Below, one piece after another: positions 34,224-42,014 of a DNA stretch of 64,000 nt. Position 1 is the first letter of the stretch; every line of letters begins with the position of its first letter. The notes beneath the pieces are model-generated. The model did no database searches. It saw nothing but the letters and a program-made list of their open reading frames with translations, and had not been told where the DNA came from. The position numbers and the translations under genes are program-made. The stretch comes from Paenibacillus phytorum (GTDB lineage: Bacteria > Bacillota > Bacilli > Paenibacillales > NBRC-103111). The DNA lies in NCBI RefSeq assembly GCF_013141715.1, contig NZ_WHOA01000249.1:23209-87208 (forward strand), given 5' to 3'.

Positions 34224-35470
34224 AGCGTTTCTACATGGGACTTGTCGTAGCTTTTGGAGTATATGCGTTAACCTTGATCGTTTACTTCTTAAAAGGGGAC
34301 TTGTTCCACATCCCATATGCACTAATTGGAACCATTGCAGACCCGCATACGTTCATGACCACACAAGAAATTACAAAGGCCGAGTCCTTGTCACGCATAC
34401 GGTCGCTAGCTTATTTCCTGAGCACTCCACTACAGTTGGGTGTTCTGCTGGCCCTGCTCGGAGTTGCAGTAAGGTTTCGTCGTGTGGCAGAAAAGTTGTT
34501 CCGAGCCTCCTTCCTGCAGATGGTTGCTTTTGTGCTTTTATTTACCTTACTTATGGACGTGCTCTTGCTGCCGATTGATTATTTCCTGTTCAAAATCGAT
34601 CAAGCTTATGGGTTATCGACGGAAACACTAGCTTTGTTCTGGAGTGATCATGGCAAAGATTTTCTGATTAATGTCTTGGGTACGACAGTTATCGTCTGGA
34701 TTTTTAGAGGAGTGCTAAAATGGAGTCCTAACCGGTGGTGGCTCTGGTTCTGGCTGGTATCTATTCCGCTTATTTTGTTCGTCACTTTCATCCAGCCCGT
34801 TGTACTGGATCCGCTGTATCACGATTTTCAACCGCTTCAAAATCAAGAGCTAAAGGCACAAATACTCCAGCTTGCTGCGCAATCACACATCCCTGCGGAT
34901 CAAGTATATGAAGTCAATATGTCTGAGCGGACTCATACAATTAATGCCTATGTGAATGGCATTGGAGGGAACGCGCGCATCGTTCTTTGGGATACGATAC
35001 TGAAGAAGCTGCAGCCTGATGAGATTTTGACCGTGATGGCTCATGAAATGGGACATTACGCCGAACGGCATATCTATCTAGGGATTGCCTATGGGATCCT
35101 ACTTAGTTTCATCGGTTTCTGGCTTGCCTTTCATGCTTATCGTTTGTTTATTCGGCGTTGGGGTTCAATTTGGGGAATACGAGGGGAAAACGATTTGGCT
35201 GCTCTGCCGATCCTGCTGCTTATAGTGACGATCATGAGTTTTGCCTCGGCGCCAGCGCAAAATGCGTTCTCGAGAGTCATCGAACATCGAGCTGATGCCT
35301 ATGCTATGAAAATGACCGGAGACGGCAGCGCCGCGATCCGCGCCTTTCAACACATTGCCAAAGAAAATCTCAGCCCCGTCACACAACCTAAGCTGGTTCA
35401 GTGGTTCCGCGGCTCGCATCCAACGATTTTGGAGCGGATTTTGTATTTCGAGCAGTTTGATAAGCGTTAG
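34220..35470 (+). CDS. M48-family membrane metallopeptidase (Ste24/CAAX-protease type)
   Basis: This 416-aa integral membrane Zn-protease has several hydrophobic segments (residues about 5-25, 65-85, 100-120, 150-165, 175-200, and two after the active site). The Zn motif HEMGH starts at residue 275, and the third ligand Glu355 lies in EHRADAYAMKM. NAYVNGIGGNARIVLWDT precedes the active site, as in Ste24-like enzymes. Length and layout fit full Ste24 better than the shorter HtpX. It is coupled to the putative nuclease-fold protein. Its role may be membrane-protein quality control. Confidence 0.9.
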   Translation: MKRFYMGLVVAFGVYALTLIVYFLKGDLFHIPYALIGTIADPHTFMTTQEITKAESLSRIRSLAYFLSTPLQLGVLLALLGVAVRFRRVAEKLFRASFLQMVAFVLLFTLLMDVLLLPIDYFLFKIDQAYGLSTETLALFWSDHGKDFLINVLGTTVIVWIFRGVLKWSPNRWWLWFWLVSIPLILFVTFIQPVVLDPLYHDFQPLQNQELKAQILQLAAQSHIPADQVYEVNMSERTHTINAYVNGIGGNARIVLWDTILKKLQPDEILTVMAHEMGHYAERHIYLGIAYGILLSFIGFWLAFHAYRLFIRRWGSIWGIRGENDLAALPILLLIVTIMSFASAPAQNAFSRVIEHRADAYAMKMTGDGSAAIRAFQHIAKENLSPVTQPKLVQWFRGSHPTILERILYFEQFDKR

Positions 35471-35580
35471 GGGAAGATTATGAAGATCGAGATGAGTAGA
35501 AGAGTAGAAAGAGTTAGAAGAGAAGAAGGGGTAGAAAGTGAAGGAAGAGTAGAAAGAATAAAAGGAAAGGCGCAATTATA
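35471..35580 (+). repeat. Purine-only-like tract (GA-rich imperfect repeat)
   Basis: Directly after the protease stop, the + strand is almost all A and G for ~110 bp, built of imperfect AGTAGAAGAG/AGTAGAAAG units, with few pyrimidines, mostly single T. It contains no ORF with a ribosome site. Confidence 0.8.
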
Positions 35581-35599
35581 AAGTAGGCAGGAGAAAAAA

Positions 35600-35645
35600 G
35601 CACGGAAGCTATCCAGAAATTCTGGATGTCTTCCGTGCATTTTTT
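35600..35645. terminator. Strong bidirectional terminator
   Basis: GCACGGAAG (35600-35608) pairs with CTTCCGTGC (35630-35638) and the inner ATCCAGAA (35611-35618) pairs with TTCTGGAT (35620-35627). It is flanked by AAAAAA on the left and TTTTTT on the right. Confidence 0.92.
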
Positions 35646-35693
35646 AAAAATAAGAAAGGGGTAGGGCGACGAAGCTGACCATATTTTGAAAAG

Positions 35694-35775
35694 AAAGTTG
35701 TACAAATTACAACTTTACACGTTGAGAAACCTTTTGGGCGTAGATTGCTTTGCATCAACCTTACAAGCCCGCTCA
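35694..35775. repeat. Copy B of the ~90-bp interspersed element
   Basis: It has the dyad AAGTTGTA-CAAAT-TACAACTT (35695-35715), then ACACGTTGAG, the 15-mer TTGCTTTGCATCAAC (35745-35759) and CGCTCA. Blocks and order match copy A at 10305-10394, with a 9-bp shorter middle. It lies 30 bp beyond the stop of the leftward gene 35805-36953. Confidence 0.75.
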
Positions 35776-35804
35776 CCCAAAGAAGGTGTAACTTCCACCA
35801 AACA

Positions 35805-36953
35805 CTATTCGTTTCTACGCGTCATTTGCTGCCAGACAGAGCCTTCGGCGGCATGCCCGCCTTCGATGCGCTCGAGTGCGATTTTCACCTGCATGCGCAC
35901 CTCGAATTCGGGGTCATCTACTGCCTGGTGCAGGTCGCTTAGCACAGTGTTGTCTCCTACTTCGTACAAGAAGCGCGCCGCGCGCCAGCGGACTAGCTTG
36001 TTGCGGTCTTTGAGCGCCTTCGCCATGGCCGGCATGGCGGCAGGGTCACCGATGTCGGACAGCGTATCGCCTGCGGTCCGCCGAACGGAAGGTGTATCGT
36101 CCTCGAGGGCACGATACAAGAAGGGCAGTACCTCGGGTTCCTTGATATCCCCGAGGTATACGGTTGCTAGTCGCCGAATCGACGTGTTCTCGTCCTGCAG
36201 GGCATGGACGAGAAGCGGCAGCGTCGTAAGCGACGGCTGGATCTTCTGAAGCGCGGCGTAGCGCAGCTTCCAATCGCTATGGCGCAGCTGCGCAAGGGCT
36301 GCGCTAGCATCTTCAACCCCCGCGGATTCCTCCGCAGGGGATGATTCTGAGGTCTCCTGCATCGCGAGGGAGGCCAAGCTTTCGACGCGGGCGTCGTCAT
36401 AAGAAGCGTCCAGCTCCTGGACGACTTCGCCCGCGATGTCCCCGAGCTCGCCGTAGCGTACGCCGAGCTCCTCGAGCTTCCGCTCCTTAATCAGGTTCGG
36501 CGATGCCGTACCTGCGCGAACTGCCGCCTCAGTGAAACGCTGCGGCATTCCTACGCGCACTTCCTCTGCGCCAGCGCGTACCCTCACCTGGAGCGGGATA
36601 CCGCGAAACATCTGCACGAGGACTTGTGCCTCACCGAATGCAGCTTCAGCCGTAGGCTGCTGTTCCGGAGGCAGGCCTCCGGCGGCAGATGGCTGCGCTT
36701 CGCCAAAAATCTCACGGGCTCTGGCCAGAATGAACTGCCAGTCCCCCTTAGAGGTACGGTCTACGGCAATGAAATCCGCAGCGTGGAACACACTAATCAC
36801 GCCTTGGACAGCCAACAATTGCCCAATGTTTTCAGGTGCTTGCTTGCTGTTTTCTTTTGTATAGGTTTTTCGCACACCAGTGGGAAGTGACTCATCCATA
36901 TTGAGCTTCATCGAATTCGGGCTAGGTGTCGGTTCAATAGATATAATTTTCAA
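35805..36953 (-). CDS. Nfu-N domain and HEAT-repeat protein (conserved virulence factor C type)
   Basis: This 382-aa cytosolic protein has an N-terminal domain (KIISIEPTPSPNSMKLNMDESLPTG, then LLAVQGVISVFHAADFIAVDRTSKGDWQ) that is the scaffold Nfu/NifU N-terminal fold. A linker and HEAT/PBS-lyase-type repeats follow from about residue 240 (LRYAALQKIQ..., SIRRLATVYLGDI, SVRRTAGDTLSDIGD, LVRWRAARFLYEVGD, EVRMQVKIALERI). This architecture matches proteins named conserved virulence factor C in Firmicutes; the biochemical role is unclear. I chose the TTG at 36953, eight bases after AAAGGAG, giving the expected LKIISIEPTPSP start; longer in-frame starts lack a ribosome site. The middle of the gene is notably GC-rich. 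Confidence 0.85.
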   Translation of the reverse strand: MKIISIEPTPSPNSMKLNMDESLPTGVRKTYTKENSKQAPENIGQLLAVQGVISVFHAADFIAVDRTSKGDWQFILARAREIFGEAQPSAAGGLPPEQQPTAEAAFGEAQVLVQMFRGIPLQVRVRAGAEEVRVGMPQRFTEAAVRAGTASPNLIKERKLEELGVRYGELGDIAGEVVQELDASYDDARVESLASLAMQETSESSPAEESAGVEDASAALAQLRHSDWKLRYAALQKIQPSLTTLPLLVHALQDENTSIRRLATVYLGDIKEPEVLPFLYRALEDDTPSVRRTAGDTLSDIGDPAAMPAMAKALKDRNKLVRWRAARFLYEVGDNTVLSDLHQAVDDPEFEVRMQVKIALERIEGGHAAEGSVWQQMTRRNE

Positions 36954-36998
36954 GTGGACAACTCCTTTTAAAAGGCATTGCAGCCGCATGTGAAAAGA

Positions 36999-37023
36999 CC
37001 CGGACGAAGTTCCGTCCAGGCCT
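36999..37023 (-). terminator. Possible terminator after the guanylate-kinase-like gene
   Basis: On the minus strand GGACG...CGTCC forms a short stem (part of CTGGACGGAACTTCGTCCGGG), followed by TCTTTT. It lies 22-46 bp after that gene's stop. Confidence 0.5.
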
Positions 37024-37044
37024 GTTGTAGGCATTTACTGCCGT

Positions 37045-37632
37045 TTAATCTAAATCAACTAGATTGCGATTTAAGTACTGATCCAACGTTTTCGTTAAAT
37101 CAAACACCGTATGCGCTAAATCCACATTTTCAAAGACATGATCACATTGGTCACGGAAAGCTAATTCATCTTCGTAATAAGAGAGATACTTCGAAATGAC
37201 TTCTTCAGAGTCTCCACTTTCTTTCATCCGTTGTTCAAGTTTATCCCGCCCGGCATGAATGAAGATAAGGACTACGTGATCTCCGTAAATCTTTTTGAGG
37301 GTTTCGGCGCCAAAACGGTTCAAGATTAAATAAATGCTGCCGCTAAGCTCGAACATGTGTTCAATATCTGCACTTTTGATGCCATACAAATGGTCATTAA
37401 CTGTACTAACCTCAATGAATTCACCGGCAGCTTGGGCTTTAACAAACTCAGCCGGAGAGATAAAGTGATAATCTTGACCATCTTCTTCGGTAGCCTTCGG
37501 AGGTCTGGTGGTGTAAGAGATGACCTGCTTCATGCCGAGCGTAGAGCCTGACATTTCCGCGACCGTCTTACGACCAGCACCGTGAGGACCGGTGAATACA
37601 AAAATCATTTCCTTGTCCTTTAATGCGTACAT
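37045..37632 (-). CDS. Guanylate-kinase-like protein
   Basis: This 195-aa protein has the P-loop FVFTGPHGAGRKTVAEM (GxxGxGK-type with RKT in place of GKS/T), the GMP-binding text ISYTTRPP and EEDGQDYHFISPAEF, and the lid region. Those features define the guanylate kinase fold, but several motifs are degenerate compared with housekeeping Gmk (usually SRPSGVGKGT...VSATTRxPRxGE). It is probably a second, divergent copy; the main gmk is expected elsewhere with rpoZ. ATG follows AAGGAGG on the minus strand. GTP/GMP metabolism is likely but not assured. Confidence 0.82.
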   Translation of the reverse strand: MYALKDKEMIFVFTGPHGAGRKTVAEMSGSTLGMKQVISYTTRPPKATEEDGQDYHFISPAEFVKAQAAGEFIEVSTVNDHLYGIKSADIEHMFELSGSIYLILNRFGAETLKKIYGDHVVLIFIHAGRDKLEQRMKESGDSEEVISKYLSYYEDELAFRDQCDHVFENVDLAHTVFDLTKTLDQYLNRNLVDLD

Positions 37633-37773
37633 GGAACATACCTCCTTAATGGGAATTGTGGGGGGTAAATCCTACGTGCGTGCAACGGTATGAAACGATT
37701 TTTGATGAGTAGGATCTCTTGCAACCGTATTTATATTTTACAACGTTCGGGTTATTCGGTAAAGCCTTGCGTA

Positions 37774-37800
37774 GAAAGCGCTTTTTTGCTTAGCGCTTTC
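37774..37800 (-). terminator. Hairpin overlapping the helicase stop codon
   Basis: GAAAGCGC and GCGCTTTC form a perfect 8-bp stem whose loop begins with the TAA of the helicase gene. No T-run follows, so terminator function is uncertain. Confidence 0.45.
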
Positions 37801-39802
37801 CGCCACGGCCGCCACCGCGTGGTGCACTGCCGCGGGATCCGCCTGATTGTCCGCCGCGTGCTCCGAAGCTATCACCGCGAGGTGCGCTACCGCGAGCTCC
37901 ACGCTCGGCACTGTCGCCACGTCCGCGTGCCTGGCCGCTGCGTTCGCCGCCAGCTTGCCCGCCGCGAGGCGCACTCGGTCTGTCGCCACGTGGCGCTCCG
38001 CCGCGAGCTCCAAAGCCTTCGCCACGCGGTGCTCCACCACGAGCCCCGAAGCCCTCACCGCGTGGTGCAGCAGCACCGCGAGCTCCGCGCTCCGCACTGT
38101 CGCCACGGCCTTTACCGCCGCGAATCGTACGTGACGCACTTGCAGCGTCGTCACGCCCCGTGCCGGCATACTTGTTATATGGCGAGTAAGACTTGTCGCC
38201 ATGAGGGGCAGAACGTTTGCGCTCTGTACCTTCACCGCGACCTGCTGTACGAGGCGCGCGTTCGGCTTCGTCTCCGCCACTCCAAGAACGGGTGACGCGT
38301 GCTTTAGCCGCATTCATGTTGTCACCGCGACCTGGTCCAGCATTCGTTGCTGCTGGGCGGTCTTTATTCTCAGCGCGTCCCCATGTATTCGGATTGCGTT
38401 CCGAATTAACCTTCGCAGGACGTGGTCCAGTACGTGCACTTCCAGGTGCAGCAGTACGCGAACCGAATTTATCGCCTCTAGAGGACGAACTATTCGTTCC
38501 ATACTGAACGTTGTCTCGACCACCACGGCTAGCTTCGCGAGCGCCGGATCTTCCACTGCGTCCAACGCGCTGTTCAGCTGCGCCGTTTCTTTCATTACGG
38601 CCCCCGCGTGATTGACCGCCGCTGCTTCTGCGTGCGGAACCTCTGCCATCTGTGTCTACATATTCTTCAGAGTTGGAACGTACACGTCTTTGCTGTTGTT
38701 CCGGACTTCTCAAAGACATCCGAATCCCTTTTTCGATCAATTCAATGGTAGGCATATCTCGCTGCGTAGCAAAAGTCACAGCTACACCAGATTCCCCAGC
38801 ACGGCCAGTTCGGCCAATACGGTGAATATAGCTCTCTGCATCTTGCGGGACATCGTAATTGAAAATATGAGTGACGCCTTCAACATCTAAGCCACGAGCT
38901 GCGATATCCGTTGCAACCAAAAGTTCGATTCGCCCGTCTCTGAAACGCTTCATGACTTGTTCGCGCTTCGCTTGAGACAAATCACCGTGAAGCTCATCGG
39001 ACATTAAGCCGATTTCCTGCAAAACCTCATTGAGCGCTATAGCCTTAGCTTTCGTACGACAGAAAATCATCGCTAGATATGGCTTATATTCTTTAATAGC
39101 TGCTATCAAAGCATCTTGTTTGTCTCGATCTGTCGTTGGAACCAGTACTTGTTTAATTTCAGTCAAAGTCACTTGTTTACTTTGAATTTTAATTTCCTTA
39201 GCTTCTTTCATATAAGCTTTGGATAGGTTTACGACCTGCTCAGGCATCGTAGCCGAGAAGAGAAGGGTTTGGCGGTAAGGAGATGTTTGTGCAATGATGT
39301 CCTTCACTTCATGAAGGAAGCCCATGTGCAGCATTTGATCGGCCTCATCTAATACGAGTATTTTCAATTTATAGAAATTGATAGAACCGCGACGAAGATG
39401 ATCAAGCAATCTTCCCGGTGTTCCTACTACTATATGTATGTTCCCTTGCAGCTTTCTAAGCTGTTTTTCTACATCTTGCCCACCATATGCGGCCAAAACT
39501 TTTGCGCCTGTGACGGGAACAAGGCTTTTGAGCTCGTTGCTGATTTGAATCGCAAGTTCACGTGTGGGTGTCAGAATTAGTGCTTGTACTTCAGAGCTCT
39601 CTACATCAATTGTTTCTAATATAGGAAGTACAAAGGCAAGGGTTTTACCCGTACCTGTTTGTGCTTGAGCGATAACATCCGTACCTTTTAATAAAACAGG
39701 AATCGCTTCCCGTTGGATAGGAGTCGGTTCTACGACGCCTCCAGCTTGCAAAACTTGAACAAGACGATCTCTAATTCCTAATGAGGCAAATCCATTTGAC
39801 AT
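37790..39802 (-). CDS. DEAD-box RNA helicase with long Arg/Gly-rich tail
   Basis: The N-terminal ~375 residues hold all DEAD-box motifs: the Q motif PTPIQREAIP, motif I AQTGTGKT, PTRELA, TPGRL, motif II DEAD, motif III SAT, ATDIAARGLD and motif VI HRIGRTGRAG. From there to the end (about 295 residues) the sequence is low-complexity and basic, rich in RGG, PRG and GARGG units, with local repeats such as APRGEGFGARGG, and ends RGGGRGGKR. Such tails bind RNA and help cold-shock or ribosome-assembly helicases (CshA-like). I use the ATG at 39802 (MSNGFASLGI); a TTG at 39850 in the same frame is possible. Neither has an ideal ribosome site. Confidence 0.9.
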   Translation of the reverse strand: MSNGFASLGIRDRLVQVLQAGGVVEPTPIQREAIPVLLKGTDVIAQAQTGTGKTLAFVLPILETIDVESSEVQALILTPTRELAIQISNELKSLVPVTGAKVLAAYGGQDVEKQLRKLQGNIHIVVGTPGRLLDHLRRGSINFYKLKILVLDEADQMLHMGFLHEVKDIIAQTSPYRQTLLFSATMPEQVVNLSKAYMKEAKEIKIQSKQVTLTEIKQVLVPTTDRDKQDALIAAIKEYKPYLAMIFCRTKAKAIALNEVLQEIGLMSDELHGDLSQAKREQVMKRFRDGRIELLVATDIAARGLDVEGVTHIFNYDVPQDAESYIHRIGRTGRAGESGVAVTFATQRDMPTIELIEKGIRMSLRSPEQQQRRVRSNSEEYVDTDGRGSARRSSGGQSRGGRNERNGAAEQRVGRSGRSGAREASRGGRDNVQYGTNSSSSRGDKFGSRTAAPGSARTGPRPAKVNSERNPNTWGRAENKDRPAATNAGPGRGDNMNAAKARVTRSWSGGDEAERAPRTAGRGEGTERKRSAPHGDKSYSPYNKYAGTGRDDAASASRTIRGGKGRGDSAERGARGAAAPRGEGFGARGGAPRGEGFGARGGAPRGDRPSAPRGGQAGGERSGQARGRGDSAERGARGSAPRGDSFGARGGQSGGSRGSAPRGGGRGGKR

Positions 39803-39999
39803 GGGTAATTGGCCAGCTCCCTTTTCCTTCGTATAGGGTTCTTTGGTCAAAGACCAAAGTCTCTCCTTATTAAAGACGATTCCCTCATTGTACAGGAATG
39901 CCCGACAAATGAAAACAGGAGCCGGCTTTCAGTGGCAAAATAGATACTATATATAGAAGATATTTAATAGGAAAACACCTTTTAAAAGAATAACTTCTG

Positions 40000-40692
40000 C
40001 TATTTGGTGACTTGAGGCAAAGATTGAGCTGTTCCGAAGACTTTTGTGACGGTTTGATTAAAGTCCGGTAATAGCGGCATGAGTGAATTACCTTTCCAGC
40101 TTTCCAGCACATAACTATTCATTTTATTAAGGAAATCACGGTTTGCAGAGATGTAGACATCCATGACATCAGGCTGCAGCAGCCGAATTTTTTCTGCCAT
40201 GGCTTGCTTGAACCGGTGAGAAAGCAGGTCGTGATGAATAGCTGTTTCATAATTGTTAAAGCCATTATTCAGTTCATTAGGTGGTAAATAATCGTTGAAA
40301 GGAACATGATCGTTGTAAAATCCCTTCGCCGTTCCTTGATTATTCGTTTCCTTTGTTGTTCCTTTGGTACCGACTGCACTGCTGTCAATCATTAAAGCAA
40401 CGTAAGCATTTTGATCTGTCGTCATAACGAGGGCTGTGTTTACCCCGTTCATGGCATTTAGTTGATTAGACAGGAATTGGCTGTACTCAAGTTTGTTATT
40501 GTTGTGTGTAACTGGACCATGAAGCTGTTGAGTTTGATATGCTCTTTCAGCTTCCTCTGTTTTTTCGACAGGGGCGCCAAAATTCGTGTGGTCGGGACTT
40601 TTTCCATATTCTCTTCCTTCCTCTGCACAACCACTAATTGTGAGCAAGAGGAATATCATTCCACAAATCGGAAAACCTAACTTCCTGAACAT
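40000..40692 (-). CDS. YhcN/YlaJ-family sporulation lipoprotein
   Basis: This 230-aa predicted lipoprotein has a signal peptide KLGFPICGMIFLLLTISGC with the lipobox cysteine at residue 22. The mature part has the YhcN/YlaJ arrangement: LSNQLNAMNGVNTALVMTTDQNAYVALMID, then HHDLLSHRFKQAMAEKIRLLQPDVMDVYISANRDFLNKMNSYV. Family members are found in the spore inner membrane or cortex region and influence germination. ATG at 40692 follows GGGAGG; a TTG three bases earlier is in frame. It is a single gene, divergent from the cytochrome oxidase operon. Confidence 0.88.
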   Translation of the reverse strand: MFRKLGFPICGMIFLLLTISGCAEEGREYGKSPDHTNFGAPVEKTEEAERAYQTQQLHGPVTHNNNKLEYSQFLSNQLNAMNGVNTALVMTTDQNAYVALMIDSSAVGTKGTTKETNNQGTAKGFYNDHVPFNDYLPPNELNNGFNNYETAIHHDLLSHRFKQAMAEKIRLLQPDVMDVYISANRDFLNKMNSYVLESWKGNSLMPLLPDFNQTVTKVFGTAQSLPQVTK

Positions 40693-40757
40693 CAAAAGAG
40701 ACCTCCCATATACATTGTAATGGTTATAGGATGGGATGTTTCTGCGCTTTTATTCGT

Positions 40758-40767
40758 GTTCACAAAT
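40758..40767 (-). promoter_or_regulatory. ResD-like site (minus orientation)
   Basis: Read on the minus strand this is ATTTGTGAAC, close to the TTTGTGAAT box reported for ResD binding in Bacillus. It is identical to the site at 40850 in inverted orientation. Confidence 0.45.
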
Positions 40768-40849
40768 AAAGGCTTTTATGCATAAAGAGGCGGGTGTATG
40801 GAAATAACCATGGTGGGAAAATATATCGCTACAGAGCGGTTTAAGAACA

Positions 40850-40859
40850 ATTTGTGAAC
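40850..40859 (+). promoter_or_regulatory. ResD-like site (plus orientation)
   Basis: ATTTGTGAAC lies 14 bp before the -35 box at 40873, a position suited to activation by a response regulator. Confidence 0.48.
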
Positions 40860-40872
40860 TTCCCTCCAGCGA

Positions 40873-40901
40873 TTGACAAAAACTTTTCACGAATTTATAG
40901 T
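40873..40901 (+). promoter_or_regulatory. cta promoter P1
   Basis: TTGACA (40873-40878), 17-bp spacer, TATAGT (40896-40901): a near-consensus SigA promoter 70 bp upstream of ctaC. Confidence 0.78.
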
Positions 40902-40913
40902 TAATAAAGTGAA

Positions 40914-40943
40914 TTGACATGGGCATGGCCTTCGTGGTAAAAA
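40914..40943 (+). promoter_or_regulatory. cta promoter P2 (candidate)
   Basis: TTGACA (40914-40919), 18-bp spacer, TAAAAA (40938-40943), 41 bp downstream of P1. The -35 is perfect and the -10 is weak. Confidence 0.5.
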
Positions 40944-40970
40944 TATTGTTTTAAAAGTGGGGTTGATACA

Positions 40971-41987
40971 ATGAGTCGATTGAAAAAGTTATGGCGTCTG
41001 GTGCCCCTTTTAGCGGCAATGACGTTCTTGCTAACCGGGTGTGGAGACCCAACCTTGTCTGCTTTAGTGCCTAAAGGTCCTGTGGCATCCGAGCAGCTTT
41101 ATTTAATGAAATTAAGTCTCTTTATCATGGTTTTTGTCGTAATTGTCGTATTTGCAATTTATGTGTATGTGTTAATTCGCTTTCGTAAGCGTGAAGGTGA
41201 CAATAGCGTACCTAAGCAAGTTGAAGGTAGCCACGTGCTTGAGATTATCTGGACCGTTGTTCCGATTCTCCTTCTGTTAGTACTTGCGGTGCCAACAGTG
41301 ACCTACACATTTAAGCATTCAACGAATTACAATAAGGACAAAGCTGCGGTTCATGTCAAAGTAACTGCACATCAATTCTGGTGGCAGTTTGAATATCCCG
41401 ATTTAGGCATCGCTACAGCTCAAGAGCTTGTCGTACCTAAGGATAAAATTATTGCATTCGATCTTGTTTCAGCTGACGTGTCTCATGCCTTCTGGGTACC
41501 ATCCCTAGGTGGTAAAGTGGATACAAATCCAGGTATCCATAATACGCTTTATCTTCAAGCTGACGAAATCGCAACCTTCCAAGGAAGATGCACAGAGCTT
41601 TGCGGAGCCTCGCATGCCTTGATGAACTTTACCGTTCAAGCGAAGTCCGAAGCCGATTTCAACGCTTGGGTCGCGAAAATGAAAGCTCCTGCTACTGTGC
41701 CGGCAACTGCACAAAAAGGTGAAGCGCTTTTCAAAGAAAATTGTATGTCTTGTCACGCTGTTAATGCGAACGGTCCAGGTGTTGCTCCTAACCTTAAAGG
41801 TTTCGCGGATCGCGGTACACTTGCAGGCATACTGGAAAACACACCTGAGAAATTGGCATTGTGGATACATAATCCGCAAGACCAAAAACCGGGCAACAAA
41901 ATGCCGGCTTTTGGTAAAGAAGCAGGCGGCAAGCTTGATGACGCTCAAATTAAAGATATTGTTCAGTACTTACAGACTTTGAAATAA
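40971..41987 (+). CDS. ctaC: Cytochrome c oxidase (caa3) subunit II with fused cytochrome c
   Basis: This is the 338-aa subunit II of the aa3/caa3 oxidase. It has a lipoprotein signal peptide with Cys24 (FLLTGC), two membrane helices (LFIMVFVVIVVFAIYVYVLI and VLEIIWTVVPILLLLVLAVP), the cupredoxin domain with FWWQFEYP and the CuA site CTELCGASHALM, and a C-terminal cytochrome c domain with haem motif CMSCH and a likely Met ligand in NKMPAFG. It transfers electrons from cytochrome c to CuA outside the membrane. It is the first gene of ctaCDEF, behind two promoters. Confidence 0.97.
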   Translation: MSRLKKLWRLVPLLAAMTFLLTGCGDPTLSALVPKGPVASEQLYLMKLSLFIMVFVVIVVFAIYVYVLIRFRKREGDNSVPKQVEGSHVLEIIWTVVPILLLLVLAVPTVTYTFKHSTNYNKDKAAVHVKVTAHQFWWQFEYPDLGIATAQELVVPKDKIIAFDLVSADVSHAFWVPSLGGKVDTNPGIHNTLYLQADEIATFQGRCTELCGASHALMNFTVQAKSEADFNAWVAKMKAPATVPATAQKGEALFKENCMSCHAVNANGPGVAPNLKGFADRGTLAGILENTPEKLALWIHNPQDQKPGNKMPAFGKEAGGKLDDAQIKDIVQYLQTLK

Positions 41988-42014
41988 ACTTCTCAGGTAA
42001 AGGAGGTTAATACG

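Noticed and set aside
37690..38611. Several ORFs on both strands opposite or across the helicase tail
   Set aside because: These are GC-rich shadows of the Arg/Gly-coding repeats in the true frame, which carries all DEAD-box motifs.
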